Positions 42,679 to 52,400 of a stretch of DNA of 64,000 nt are shown in pieces. A program made the translations under genes and the position numbers. The stretch is from NCBI RefSeq assembly GCF_012911865.1, contig NZ_JAAXYH010000010.1, positions 86,088 to 150,087 on the forward strand, written 5' to 3'. The first letter of the stretch is position 1. Each line of letters starts with the position of its first letter. The notes beneath the pieces are model-generated. The model was not told the DNA's origin, ran no database searches, and was given only the letters and a program-made list of their open reading frames with translations. Source of the stretch: Shewanella salipaludis. GTDB taxonomy: Bacteria; Pseudomonadota; Gammaproteobacteria; Enterobacterales; Shewanellaceae.

Positions 42679-43638
42679 TTAACCGATCTGCGCGAGTGTC
42701 GGCAGGGCGGGAAACGCGCCCTTTTGCCCACAGGTCATGGCGCCGCAGCGGATGGCAAATGCCACGGCAGCCTCTAAGTGCGCTCTGCTTTCTAACCTTT
42801 GCAGCAGGGTTAAGTGTTCGAGATCGTATTCGAGCTCTAAGCCTAAGGCGAACAGAAAACCTGAGATAAAACTGTCGCCCGCGGCCGTGGTATCTACGGC
42901 AGCAATTTGGGGGACTGGTACGCTAAACCTTTGCCGCGCACTGATGCATTGCACAGGATTGGCGCCATCTGTGACCAAAATCACCTCAACCCCTTGGGCG
43001 AGGCAGAACTGCAGATAATCTTCGAAGCTGTTTTTTCTTGCCTGTGCTAAATAATCCGCTTCTTCGCGGCTCATCTTCAGCACTTGGGTATGGCTGAAAC
43101 ACCGCTCGACCCGCTCGGCCAACAGAGAAGTATCCTGCCACAGGGATAAACGCAGATTCACATCGAAACTCACTAACTTATTGAACGCATTGGCACAGTG
43201 CGCACCGTAAAGGCTGGTGTTGAAGATGGCGGTTTCGGTAAAGGTATTAGAGCAAAGGTGAAAGATATCAATACTCTGCCATGGAATACTGTCGAAATGC
43301 TGTTTGCTGTAGCACATGTCGGCTGTGCCATTGCGATTGAACTCGAAGGTGCGTTCACCCTGTTCATCCAAATAAACCTGCACCGTCGCCGTAGGCGCGT
43401 TGGGGACTTCGGCAAGATAATCGGTCGCCACCCCCTGTTCCGCTAAAGCGGCGGTTAACATGACGCCGTACGGATCTGTGCTTATGCCACCGGCAAAATA
43501 ACTCTTGCCGCCGAGTTTAGCGTAACCCACGGCCACATTTGCTGGCGCGCCGCCGGCAATCGGCTGATGCTGCTTGCCCGTGGCATCGGTTGGCAGCAAG
43601 TCCACCAATACCTCACCGAAACTGAGTAATACCGTCAT
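42679..43638 (-). CDS. scrK: Fructokinase, PfkB family
   Basis: Phosphorylates the fructose released from sucrose. The 319-residue sugar kinase has the PfkB N-terminal block SFGEVLVDLLPTDATGKQHQPIAGGAPANVAVGYAKLGG, a substrate lid, and the C-terminal DTTAAGDSFISGFLFALG with the anion hole and catalytic Asp. It lies 120 bp downstream of scrO on the same strand and probably shares its transcript. The best functional link is the sucrose phosphorylase nearby. Confidence 0.92.
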   Translation of the reverse strand: MTVLLSFGEVLVDLLPTDATGKQHQPIAGGAPANVAVGYAKLGGKSYFAGGISTDPYGVMLTAALAEQGVATDYLAEVPNAPTATVQVYLDEQGERTFEFNRNGTADMCYSKQHFDSIPWQSIDIFHLCSNTFTETAIFNTSLYGAHCANAFNKLVSFDVNLRLSLWQDTSLLAERVERCFSHTQVLKMSREEADYLAQARKNSFEDYLQFCLAQGVEVILVTDGANPVQCISARQRFSVPVPQIAAVDTTAAGDSFISGFLFALGLELEYDLEHLTLLQRLESRAHLEAAVAFAIRCGAMTCGQKGAFPALPTLAQIG

Positions 43639-43758
43639 TTTATCTCCAACCTTGTCACTCTATATTCCGTATTCTGTATCAGGCAAAAAGCCCATTTTCA
43701 TGGGCTGTTTTGGGCTTAGCGTTGCTTCTGTAGCAATAGATTCTGTAGCAACATCTGC

Positions 43759-46155
43759 TTAGAACTCGTATTTAAGCGTCAGGCTGGTTGTGCGGCCATT
43801 AAGGGTACGGGCACGGATGATATTGTTATCTGGGATTGAACCTTCTTCCGCTTCGGTAATGCCCATGGCATTAAACAAGTTGTTGACGTTCAAGGACACA
43901 CTCATGGCTCCGGTCAGATTGTAGGTCGCGAAGGCATTGACTTGGTTGTAGCCATCGAAACTTAAGTCATTATTGTCCTGAGCATAAGCATCCGTAGTAC
44001 CAATTAAGTTAACGCCCACTGAACCTTGGCTAAAGTTGTAACGTCCCATCAAAGAGTAGATAAAGTCGGCCTGCCTTCTTGGGGTGTTACCGACCACTTC
44101 CGGCGTCAAGGCATCTTTGGCAATCTCGGCATCTGTCCAGGTTAGGCTGCCCCTAAAGTCGAAGTCACCGATAAAATAGGCCGACTCGATTTCGATACCT
44201 TTGGCTTTGTACTTACGGTCGAAGAAACGTTGGCTGGTGGCTTCAAAGTTTTGCTCTTCGGTTTCTGAGTAGAAGGCCGTCGCAAACACAGACAGATCAT
44301 CAACACGGTACTTAACACCCAACTCGTATTGATCAACGATATCCACCGCATCTTCCTTCGCCACCGAACCATCGGCACGCACCTTGCCAAATAACAAGCG
44401 ATCGGCATTGGCGCGGCCACCATGACTCAAGCGACCAAAGGCGGCTAAATCACCGGAAAATTTATAATTAGCACCCAATGAATAGGAGGTGTAGCTCCAA
44501 TCGTAGTTGACTGGCTGAGGATTGGCATTGTCGATTGAAGACACGCTCTGCTCAGGGATGGAAATCACCCCATCGAGATTCATATCCACCTGTGATTGCA
44601 CACCGCCTGCGTAATAACCGCTGGCATCACCGCTGTCATAACGCACACTGGCATCGAGCGACAAGTCGCCAAGATTCGATGCCAATGCGAGGTAAGGGGC
44701 TTTAATACTGTAGTCGGTATCGTAATTACGTTGGCAACAATTTCCCCAGTAAGGCACGCCATAACCATAGAGGCCATTGTCGGAATAGGCGGTACCATCG
44801 GCGGCCACCACATCCAGCAGCGCGGCGTTGTCGCCCTTCACTTCCATCAGATAGGAGTTCCACATCCAACTCATGCCGATGTTTTGCACCGCATTGTAAT
44901 AACCCAAGGTCACGCTGGTGTCGTCGAAGGTTTTGGTTAGCTTCAGATCGTTTACGATCGAGCCAAAATCATTCATTTTGACGTCGAACGTATGGATACG
45001 CATGGCGAGTCCATCCATAGGATTGCCCGCATTTGGTCCATTGGCGTAAATCAACTTAGCGCCGGTACCGGCAATACTGGTGGCGATGTCGCTGCCGTTT
45101 GCCACTTCGGCGGGGAATGGCGCGATGAAGTTACCGCTCACATCGGAGAAACGGAAACGGTTTTCCACCTGCCAATCATTACCCAGATCGAAGGACGCCT
45201 CCAAGCCCACGGAATCGACCACAGGATTCATGCCATCGCGCATATCGCCACGACGACGTTCGCCATCGGCACCCAAGCTCAAGGTTGACTGGAAATAAGC
45301 GGATTGAATCGCATCGGATTTAGCGTCAAAACCTGGGATTGAACTGCCATCCGAGTACATGGGCATAGGCAAGTAACCAATGCTTTTATCGTCTAAATGT
45401 TTGAAATACAGGCGAACATAGCCATTATCGAATTCTTTGGTTAAATTGGCTTTGATCTGACCGCCTTTGTTTGCGTTATAGCCGGCTTCGCGTGGGCCTT
45501 CACCCGTACGCACAAAACCACCCACGTGGAAACGCAGGCTGTCGTTGATGCTGGTGCCGTATTCAAAGTCGGTACGGAAAGTGTCGTAATCCAGACCTAA
45601 GGTGGCAGAAACACTGCCCGCATCAGAGGTGCCTGTTTTACTGATCACGTTGATAATGCCGCCGGGCGCATTACTGGCTGCGGTCGATGCCGAGCCGCCA
45701 CGGATAGATTCAATGGTTTGCACTGTAGAGTCTAAGCGCAAAAAGATGTCTGAGTTACCGAAGGCAATATCGCCAAACTGCAGAATTGGCAAACCATCTT
45801 CTTGAATTTGCAGGAACTTGGCACCACCAGACGCCACGGGTAAACCACGGACGGCAATGTTAGCGTTACCTTCACCGCCCGTAGATTCAACCTTCATCCC
45901 GGGAATAATACGAAATGCCTCGGCCGATGAACGTGGCGAGCTCACTTCAAGCTCGGCGAGTGACACGCTGCTCACTGACACACTCGAGTCCATAACCCGA
46001 GTGCCGCGGGCAACCCCAGTCACGGCAATTCTTTCCAAACCCAGCGCGTCTTTCTTGGCTTCTTGCTGTTGTGGTGCTTCGGCAGCCCAAAGGTGAGAAC
46101 TCACCAACACGGCCAATGTACTCAACAAGAATTTCTGTGATGTGCTTTTTATCAT
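43759..46155 (-). CDS. scrO: TonB-dependent outer-membrane receptor of the sucrose cluster
   Basis: Outer-membrane channel that imports a ligand using TonB energy. The 798-residue protein has a signal peptide (QKFLLSTLAVLVSSHLWA), a plug domain at about 40-170 (SVSSVSLAELEVSSPRSSAEAFRIIPGMKVES...GGSASTAASNAPGGIINVISKTG), and a C-terminal beta-barrel ending in YEF with an aromatic last residue for BAM insertion. Its operator sits 125 bp upstream. The neighbouring scr genes imply that sucrose or another oligosaccharide is the ligand. Confidence 0.93.
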   Translation of the reverse strand: MIKSTSQKFLLSTLAVLVSSHLWAAEAPQQQEAKKDALGLERIAVTGVARGTRVMDSSVSVSSVSLAELEVSSPRSSAEAFRIIPGMKVESTGGEGNANIAVRGLPVASGGAKFLQIQEDGLPILQFGDIAFGNSDIFLRLDSTVQTIESIRGGSASTAASNAPGGIINVISKTGTSDAGSVSATLGLDYDTFRTDFEYGTSINDSLRFHVGGFVRTGEGPREAGYNANKGGQIKANLTKEFDNGYVRLYFKHLDDKSIGYLPMPMYSDGSSIPGFDAKSDAIQSAYFQSTLSLGADGERRRGDMRDGMNPVVDSVGLEASFDLGNDWQVENRFRFSDVSGNFIAPFPAEVANGSDIATSIAGTGAKLIYANGPNAGNPMDGLAMRIHTFDVKMNDFGSIVNDLKLTKTFDDTSVTLGYYNAVQNIGMSWMWNSYLMEVKGDNAALLDVVAADGTAYSDNGLYGYGVPYWGNCCQRNYDTDYSIKAPYLALASNLGDLSLDASVRYDSGDASGYYAGGVQSQVDMNLDGVISIPEQSVSSIDNANPQPVNYDWSYTSYSLGANYKFSGDLAAFGRLSHGGRANADRLLFGKVRADGSVAKEDAVDIVDQYELGVKYRVDDLSVFATAFYSETEEQNFEATSQRFFDRKYKAKGIEIESAYFIGDFDFRGSLTWTDAEIAKDALTPEVVGNTPRRQADFIYSLMGRYNFSQGSVGVNLIGTTDAYAQDNNDLSFDGYNQVNAFATYNLTGAMSVSLNVNNLFNAMGITEAEEGSIPDNNIIRARTLNGRTTSLTLKYEF

Positions 46156-46279
46156 TTTTATGTCCCACCCATATGTGAGATGCAGCCCACTCTCCCCATG
46201 GCTGCATCTACCGAATTGTGATTAATCGAAGAACCATCTCAGTCATCATTCAAGGTCATATTGAACTTAACCCCAAAGA

Positions 46280-46297
46280 AACTTAATCGATTAAGTT
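46280..46297. promoter_or_regulatory. ScrR operator upstream of scrO
   Basis: AACTTAATCGATTAAGTT is a perfect 18-bp palindrome, identical to the copy at 47825-47842. The CG-centred form is typical of LacI-family operators. It controls the leftward scrO (and probably scrK). Confidence 0.85.
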
Positions 46298-46432
46298 AAC
46301 AAGCTAGCAACTTAGCCACAAAAAGCAAGTGCGTTTTTTGCACAGTTTTGGTTCACACTCTGGGTGTATTAAGTCAAAGCATTGATTAATTGTAGAAATG
46401 TGACATAAAAATATTTTCTGCCACAGCCCAAA

Positions 46433-47653
46433 TTAGTGCACATCTAAGGCTAACAAATGGCGTGCCGGATCTTTAGCCAGGTTAAATCCGCTGAGGAGAC
46501 ACAACAAAATGGCGAAACCTGTGGCGAGGTAGAAGCCATATTTAACATGGCCGAAGATGTCGCCCACCAGGCCCATCAACAAGGGCCCTGCGGCGGCGGA
46601 CACGGCAGTAAAAAACAAGATCACCCCGGCCACTGAGCCATGCTGATCCACAGGGAAACAGCTAATTCCCTTGGAGTTAAGCGTGGGATACATCATGGAC
46701 ATAAACAGCCCAGACAGGGGCAGCAAGACGACGGCGGCCTCAATACCGTAGATCATCGACCCAAGATAACAAGCACTTATCGCAAAACTAAACCAGAACA
46801 TCACCTGCTGCCAAGGGAAGCGATCTAGCACCCAGCCACCCAGAAAGCGGCCAGCCGCACGCAGGGTAAAAAAGATCGTCAGGGCGTAGGCGGCCAGTGT
46901 GGTGTAATCGCCCTGATAGCTTTGCAGCAAGGTCGGCATCCACACGTAAATCGCCACTTCGGTCGCAACGTATAAGCCTATCGCGAGAGAAAACCCTAAT
47001 GCATAAGGGTTTTTCATCATCCTAAAGGTGCTGGCAAGGTTAATGGCGTCAGTGGATGAACGCTTAATTTGCGGATAATCCGCCCGGAAGGCTAACCAAC
47101 ACAGCACCAAACAGAAGCAACCCGCCCCAAAATACAAGTACTTCCAGGAGACGCCGCTGATCAGTAAATAACTGACGATGGCCGGCCCTATCATGGCGCC
47201 GACACCGAAGAAGCCCTCCACAGTATTCATGGTGCGCGAATGCTGTTTTGAGGAGGCCGAGATATCGCCGATAAGCCCGAGCGCGCCCGTCTTAAAGACG
47301 CCAATCGCAGTGCCGACAAAGGCGAGCAGAAACAGGAAATAGTAAAAAGACTCCCCCAGCGCAAACATGAAACAGGCGAGCGCGAATAATAACAGCCCCA
47401 ATAGAATGGTTAACTTACGCCCTATCCTATCCGCCAAGAAGCCTAGAAACAGCCCACTAATCGCGATAAAAATCATCGGCATATAGTGGAAAGCACTGGC
47501 CTGCGACATGGATAAACCAAACTGGGATATCAACTCTGGAATAATGACGCCCACGGCATCCGAGGTCATAGCGAACATGAAAAACATCAAATATGTGAGC
47601 ACCCGAATACGGGTATGATTACGGTTATCGCAACCTTTTGAATCACTTACCAT
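46433..47653 (-). CDS. scrT: MFS sugar transporter (probable sucrose carrier)
   Basis: The 406-residue protein is a 12-helix major-facilitator carrier: LTYLMFFMFAMTSDAVGVIIPELISQFGLS (helix 1), LFLGFLADRIGRKLTILLGLLLF with the GxxxDRxGRR-type loop, FFGVGAMIGPAIVSYLLIS and a C-terminal half with FTLRAAGRFLGGWVLDRFPW. It lies in the inner membrane. Its place between the sucrose receptor and sucrose phosphorylase supports sucrose as substrate; lactose or another disaccharide is less likely. The divergent scrP shares the operator at 47825-47842. Confidence 0.88.
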   Translation of the reverse strand: MVSDSKGCDNRNHTRIRVLTYLMFFMFAMTSDAVGVIIPELISQFGLSMSQASAFHYMPMIFIAISGLFLGFLADRIGRKLTILLGLLLFALACFMFALGESFYYFLFLLAFVGTAIGVFKTGALGLIGDISASSKQHSRTMNTVEGFFGVGAMIGPAIVSYLLISGVSWKYLYFGAGCFCLVLCWLAFRADYPQIKRSSTDAINLASTFRMMKNPYALGFSLAIGLYVATEVAIYVWMPTLLQSYQGDYTTLAAYALTIFFTLRAAGRFLGGWVLDRFPWQQVMFWFSFAISACYLGSMIYGIEAAVVLLPLSGLFMSMMYPTLNSKGISCFPVDQHGSVAGVILFFTAVSAAAGPLLMGLVGDIFGHVKYGFYLATGFAILLCLLSGFNLAKDPARHLLALDVH

Positions 47654-47824
47654 ACCATTTCACCTTATCGTTATTATACCTACCCGCTCTCAGCCGCTAG
47701 TGACAGCATACTGCAAGGGTTTCGGCTTTTATGTACAGCAACGAGCCTGCCTCCCCCAAAACTTGAGACTAACTCAAAAATCCAACAAACCACTTGAATA
47801 ATGTTTCACATTGGTTAAACATAC

Positions 47825-47842
47825 AACTTAATCGATTAAGTT
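47825..47842. promoter_or_regulatory. ScrR operator between scrT and scrP
   Basis: Second identical copy of the palindrome AACTTAATCGATTAAGTT, 73 bp upstream of scrP and 172 bp upstream of scrT. One repressor could control both divergent genes here. Confidence 0.88.
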
Positions 47843-47914
47843 CGGTTGTGCAAATCAATTAAAAGACCGCCATAAACCTTTACTCTGGAAAGACAACTCA
47901 AGCGTGGGCAAAGT

Positions 47915-49417
47915 ATGAAAAATCAAGTGCAACTAATCACCTATGTCGACAGGATTACCAATGCCGGGCTCAAGGAGCTCAAAGCGCTGCTCGATGACGA
48001 GTTGCAAGGCCTGTTCGGCGGCGTGCATCTTTTGCCTTTCTATTTTCCCATTGACGGCAGTGATGCGGGCTTCGATCCCATAGACCATGTACAAGTCGAT
48101 TCACGCTTAGGTAATTGGGATGACGTTAAACGCATTGGTGATGACTACGACATCATGGCCGACCTTATCGTTAACCATATGTCCGCCGAGTCGCCGGAAT
48201 TTAAAGACGTGCTCAAGCACGGCAAACAATCGGCTTACTGGGATTTGTTTCTAACCAAAGACAAGGTATTCCCAGAGGGATTAAGCGAGCAAGATCGAGC
48301 CGCTATCTATCGTCCACGTCCGGGCAGTTGTTTCAGCACTTACACCTTGGCCGATGGCTCGACCGAAGAATTTTGGACCACCTTTACCCGCAATCAAATC
48401 GATATCGACGTCAACTCGGCCGCGGGTAAAGAGTATTTAAACCGGGTTCTGGCACGTTTCGACCACAGTAAGGTGAATCTGATCCGCCTGGATGCTGCTG
48501 GCTATGCGGTTAAGAAGCCCGGCACCAGTTGCTTTATGATCGAAGAGTCCTTCGAGTTTGTGGATAAATTAGCCAAGCAAGCCAATGAGTTGGGTATGAC
48601 TACTCTGGCCGAAATCCATTCGCACCATATGACTCAGGTCGAAATCGCCAAGCGGGTCGACATGGTATACGACTTCGCCCTGCCACCCCTCATATTGCAC
48701 ACCCTGTTCAGCCAAGATTGCCAAGCCTTGACCCACTGGCTCGAAATGGCGCCGCGCAACTGCATTACCGTACTCGACACCCACGACGGCATCGGCATCA
48801 TCGATGTCGGTCCCATGGATGGCTTGCGCGGATTATTGACCGAAACTCAAATCGATAATCTGGTTGAGACCATACACGGCAACAGCAAGGGCGAGAGTCT
48901 ACAGGCCACGGGTGCCGCCGCCAGCAACGTCGACTTGTACCAGATCAACTGCACCTACTACGATGCCCTCGGTCAGAATGACCTGGATTACTTGATGGCG
49001 CGGGCGATTCAGTTTTTCGCACCTGGTATTCCGCAGGTGTATTACGCGGGGCTGCTGGCAATGCCGAACGATATGGCACTGCTCAACAACACCCAGGTGG
49101 GTCGCGACATCAATCGGCCCTACTTGACCCCAGAAAAGGTGCAGCAAGGGTTACAGAAACCCGTAGTCAAGGCGCTAACGAAGCTGATTAAACTGCGTAA
49201 TAGCAGCCCAGCCTTCGATGGCCGTTTTACTATGACATCGAATGAAGCTGGGGCATCAAAGGAGCGTACCTTGACCTTATCTTGGGCTGCGGCAGCTTCG
49301 CGGGCGAGTCTCACCCTCGACTTTACCAATAAGGATGGCCAAATCATGCTATTGGATGAGCAAGGCCAAGAGATGCAGGTGTCGTTATCAAAACTGCTGG
49401 CGCAGTCTCAAGTCTGA
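47915..49417 (+). CDS. scrP: Sucrose phosphorylase (GH13)
   Basis: Cleaves sucrose with phosphate to glucose-1-phosphate and fructose. The 500-residue length fits GH13_18. The catalytic residues are in order: nucleophile D193 (LIRLDAAGYAV), acid/base E233 (TLAEIHSHHM) and transition-state stabiliser D288 (LDTHDGIGIIDVGPMDG). GVHLLPFYFPIDGSDAGFDPIDH at the start and YQINCTYYDAL further on are characteristic of sucrose phosphorylases rather than amylases. It starts 73 bp after the operator. A terminator lies 49 bp after its stop. Confidence 0.95.
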   Translation: MKNQVQLITYVDRITNAGLKELKALLDDELQGLFGGVHLLPFYFPIDGSDAGFDPIDHVQVDSRLGNWDDVKRIGDDYDIMADLIVNHMSAESPEFKDVLKHGKQSAYWDLFLTKDKVFPEGLSEQDRAAIYRPRPGSCFSTYTLADGSTEEFWTTFTRNQIDIDVNSAAGKEYLNRVLARFDHSKVNLIRLDAAGYAVKKPGTSCFMIEESFEFVDKLAKQANELGMTTLAEIHSHHMTQVEIAKRVDMVYDFALPPLILHTLFSQDCQALTHWLEMAPRNCITVLDTHDGIGIIDVGPMDGLRGLLTETQIDNLVETIHGNSKGESLQATGAAASNVDLYQINCTYYDALGQNDLDYLMARAIQFFAPGIPQVYYAGLLAMPNDMALLNNTQVGRDINRPYLTPEKVQQGLQKPVVKALTKLIKLRNSSPAFDGRFTMTSNEAGASKERTLTLSWAAAASRASLTLDFTNKDGQIMLLDEQGQEMQVSLSKLLAQSQV

Positions 49418-49465
49418 GTCTGCCTGAGCTTGAGTGTAAGCCGAACGACCTAGTCGGCAGATAGC

Positions 49466-49492
49466 AAAAAGGCGCATTCAATGCGCCTTTTT
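49466..49492. terminator. Bidirectional terminator between scrP and scrR
   Basis: GGCGCAT/ATGCGCC (49471-49477, 49481-49487) with AAAAA before and TTTTT after, extending the stem. It serves both convergent genes. Confidence 0.9.
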
Positions 49493-49509
49493 AGTTAAGA
49501 GGTTAGCTG

Positions 49510-50538
49510 CTAGCAGCTCTTACCCAGACGCAACTCATAGCCCAAGACTTCCGCATGCACTGCATCACTGACGAACATTTGCGCCGCTTTTCGGCCCTTC
49601 TGCTCAGAGTATTGGTAGACAGTGGTTAGCGGCGGATTGGAGCGCATGCCTTCATCTATGCCATCAAAGCCCACGACTCGCACTTGTTCGGGAACACTCA
49701 GCCCCATGGCCTGTGCTTCATCGAGCACACTCAGGGCGATTAAGTCACTCATGCATAAAAACACATTCGGACGCGGAGTCGAGTTCAGCGCTTCTTTTGC
49801 CGCTATCGCCGCATAGTCGGCATTGCTCTCTGGGATATTCCAAATCCTGTCTTGCCCCAGTACAACGCCTGCTTCTGCGATCGCTTGCAAGTAACCCTGC
49901 AACCTTTGATGGGCGATAGAGGTATCTATCTCCAGCAAATTCAAATCATAAACTCGGCAAGTTAAGTGGGTATCGAGCAAACGCAGCCCCAAAATAGCCA
50001 CATTATCCGCAGGCGACTGCAATGCCAGTTTCGCCACTTCATAGGCGGCGGCCTTATTGTCTATGCCCACAGACGCATTGCGATGGATATCAAAGTCGAC
50101 CGTGACGACCTTTTTCTTGACCTGCTTTAACTGCTCGGCCAACAGGGCATTGCGCGGACGACCATAACAGATAAAACCATCCACGAAGTCGGCGACCGCA
50201 TTCACGCTGTCGGAACTGCCCGAAAACAGCAGTAAATTCAGTTTCTCCTGCTCCAAAACCGAGGCGACACCCTTCATAAATTTGCTGGCGACGGGATCGG
50301 ACACCATATATTCCACGCTGTCAGACAACACCAAGGCCACAGTATCAAACTTGCCCTTGCGTAGGGACTGAGCCGCTTTATTCGGCCCGAAATAGCCCAG
50401 CTTAGTGCAGGCAGCCAAAATGTCGTTACGACGTTTTTCCGATAGTTGGTCGGGGCGATTAAACGCGTTGGAAACTGTGGCACTAGAGACACCCAACTCG
50501 TTGGCAATGCTCTTTAGGGTCCAGTGTTTTGTTGTCAT
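49510..50538 (-). CDS. scrR: LacI-family repressor of the sucrose genes
   Basis: AGGAAA lies five bases upstream of ATG 50538, giving 342 residues. The frame extends much further upstream, but that part is not LacI-like. The N-terminal helix-turn-helix (WTLKSIANELGVSSATVSNAFNRPDQLSEKRRNDIL) and the hinge are standard, followed by the periplasmic-binding-protein-like ligand domain (FDTVALVLSDSV..., VVGFDGIDEGMRSNPPLTTV). The two identical LacI-type palindromes in the cluster are its likely operators. The probable inducer is sucrose or a product of its breakdown. Confidence 0.92.
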   Translation of the reverse strand: MTTKHWTLKSIANELGVSSATVSNAFNRPDQLSEKRRNDILAACTKLGYFGPNKAAQSLRKGKFDTVALVLSDSVEYMVSDPVASKFMKGVASVLEQEKLNLLLFSGSSDSVNAVADFVDGFICYGRPRNALLAEQLKQVKKKVVTVDFDIHRNASVGIDNKAAAYEVAKLALQSPADNVAILGLRLLDTHLTCRVYDLNLLEIDTSIAHQRLQGYLQAIAEAGVVLGQDRIWNIPESNADYAAIAAKEALNSTPRPNVFLCMSDLIALSVLDEAQAMGLSVPEQVRVVGFDGIDEGMRSNPPLTTVYQYSEQKGRKAAQMFVSDAVHAEVLGYELRLGKSC

Positions 50539-50821
50539 GCTTATTTCCTGGAGTCGAATAAGGCCACAAAAGTACGGCTCAGCGCAAATAGTACACGCCT
50601 TAAATGGGTCACGCACCTGCAAATCCAGGTTAATGCCAAGGGCTGGAATGGCAGATGCCAGGTTATTTCGCCTTGGGCCGCAGCGCCTCGGGCACAAATG
50701 CAGCGCGTGACACGCAAGCGCCCCCTGCCATCGGCCCCCTGCCATCAGATCCAGGTGAATACGGGAGATGGGATGGCGAGGAATGAGCGCATCCAGGCGC
50801 GCTCGGCTTGGCGGCTTAAGA

Positions 50822-51355
50822 CTACTTGGCCTTGGGCCGGAACGCCTTGATCACCTCAGGATTGCACTCCAAAAAGGGCCCTTCCATCAGATCTATGCAA
50901 TAGGGAATGGCTGGGAACACCGCATCCAGGCATTCGCGGATCGACTTGGGCTTGCCGGGCAGATTGACTATCAGACTATGGCCGCGCAAGCCGGCAGTCT
51001 GGCGCGACAGTATCGCTGTGGGCACAAACTTCAGCGACTCGGCGCGCATCAGCTCACCGAATCCCGGCATCATGCGCTCACATACGGCCTCGGTCGCCTC
51101 CGGGGTCACGTCGCGTTTGGCCGGCCCTGTGCCGCCTGTGGTGACTATCAGGCAGCAACCCACATCATCGGCCAACTCGATCAGGGTATTCTCGATCAGC
51201 TGTCTCTCATCCGGGATCACCTTGTATACCGGCTCCCATTCGGAAGTGAGATAGGCCTTGAGGGTATCCAGGATCGCCTGCCCGGAGAGATCTTCGTACA
51301 CGCCGGCACTGGCCCGGTCGCTGACAGTCACTATGCCTATTTTCGCCTTATCCAT
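50822..51355 (-). CDS. mog: Molybdopterin adenylyltransferase
   Basis: Adenylates molybdopterin before molybdate insertion in molybdenum-cofactor synthesis. The 177-residue length is standard. Recognisable blocks are KIGIVTVSDRASAGVYEDLSGQAI, VTTGGTGPAKRDVTPEAT (active-site Asp/Thr) and GLRGHSLIVNLPGKPKSIRECLDAVFPAIPYCIDLM, all typical of MogA. It probably serves the anaerobic respiratory molybdoenzymes of this organism. No other mo-gene is adjacent. The 283-bp gap to scrR has short CCCCCTGCCATC repeats (about 50720-50746) but no gene. Confidence 0.95.
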   Translation of the reverse strand: MDKAKIGIVTVSDRASAGVYEDLSGQAILDTLKAYLTSEWEPVYKVIPDERQLIENTLIELADDVGCCLIVTTGGTGPAKRDVTPEATEAVCERMMPGFGELMRAESLKFVPTAILSRQTAGLRGHSLIVNLPGKPKSIRECLDAVFPAIPYCIDLMEGPFLECNPEVIKAFRPKAK

Positions 51356-51517
51356 GTCACTCTATCTCCTGCTTATTCAACTTACCCGTTAGCCGGGCAA
51401 TCATGGCAACAGCACTCATTGCCGGCCGTTAAAATAGCATAATTGGTTTGCGATTGTGCGCGCCTGCACAGGGAATTCTTCCCCTTTGGGGCGCTCCGGG
51501 CCGGAAAGAGTGCCAGG

Positions 51518-52012
51518 CTACCAGAGGCGTTTCGCCACCCAGTACTTGGCCGCCCAGTAGGGATTGAGCAGGCTGGAAACGGTCACCCCTTTGCTGGTCG
51601 AAGCATGGAGGAACCTGTCTTTATCCAGATAGATGCCCACATGCCGGCTCGAACTACCCGTCTTGAAGAACAGCAGATCGCCGCTTTGCAGCTCATTGCG
51701 GGGCACTTCCTTGCCTAACCTGCGCTGCTCGGCAACGGTTCTCGGCAGCTGCTTCCCCAGCATATCCTTCAAGGCCAGGGCCACCAGCGCCGAGCAGTCG
51801 ATGCCGCGCTTGCTGTTGCCGCCGAAGCGATAGGGCACCCCCCGCCATTCCTCATGCAGCGCCAACAGCGCCTGGTAGTGAGTTAACTGGGGAACGCTCC
51901 TGGGCGCGGCGGGCTCGGCGGCTTGAATTGCGCTCACCTCATCCTGAGTCGCGGCGCAACCACCAAGCCCCAAGATGAGGAGGCTCAATAAACCGATGCT
52001 GCGCCTGCGCAT
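51518..52012 (-). CDS. NlpC/P60-family lipoprotein, predicted cell-wall peptidase
   Basis: ATG 52012 gives 164 residues beginning RRRSIGLLSLLILGLGGC-AA, with lipobox LGGC; longer upstream frames would bury this signal. The NlpC/P60 domain (about 60-160) has the catalytic Cys in GIDCSALVALAL, His in SSRHVGIYLDKD and the third polar residue in RFLHAST. It should be a membrane-anchored gamma-D-glutamyl-diaminopimelate endopeptidase acting on peptidoglycan stems, similar to Spr/MepS. CGGGTATT is a weak ribosome-binding site. Confidence 0.9.
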   Translation of the reverse strand: MRRRSIGLLSLLILGLGGCAATQDEVSAIQAAEPAAPRSVPQLTHYQALLALHEEWRGVPYRFGGNSKRGIDCSALVALALKDMLGKQLPRTVAEQRRLGKEVPRNELQSGDLLFFKTGSSSRHVGIYLDKDRFLHASTSKGVTVSSLLNPYWAAKYWVAKRLW

Positions 52013-52111
52013 AATACCCGAGTCCATTAGGTTAGCGTGTCTCTGTGGCTGAATAGGTGGCAGGATAAGGCGTCCGATGTTCAATCAACATGCTCTGCAC
52101 GTTGCAACATA

Positions 52112-52393
52112 AGGCCCTGTCATCCCCTTAGGTGTAAAGGATTCTATCACCTGAGTGGTCGGCCTGCATGCTCAGTTGAGGGATGATCAGGTGAGACTCA
52201 GGTTCGCTATCCACGGCCCTAACTGTGTCACCTGATGCGAAGCCTAACTGACGCGCGCGGGTTTCCGGGCTGGGCCACCGTCTCAGGCTAGCCGGCGTGG
52301 CATTCACACACAGGGTGGTGACGCACATAACGGCAAAAGCCTCAGGCTCGATGCTTCATCTTACTCGAGCCTGATGCCATGACACAGGGCCTT
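52112..52393. repeat. MITE-like element with imperfect terminal inverted repeats
   Basis: AAGGCCCTG-TCAT (52112-52124) and ATGACACAGGGCCTT (52379-52393) are near-perfect inverted repeats bounding about 280 bp of gene-free DNA. Inside, CAGGCTCGA/TCGAGCCTG is a 9-bp hairpin near the right end that could end the oxidoreductase transcript. No ORF inside is credible. Target-site duplication is not evident. Confidence 0.4.
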
Positions 52394-52400
52394 GGCTGTA

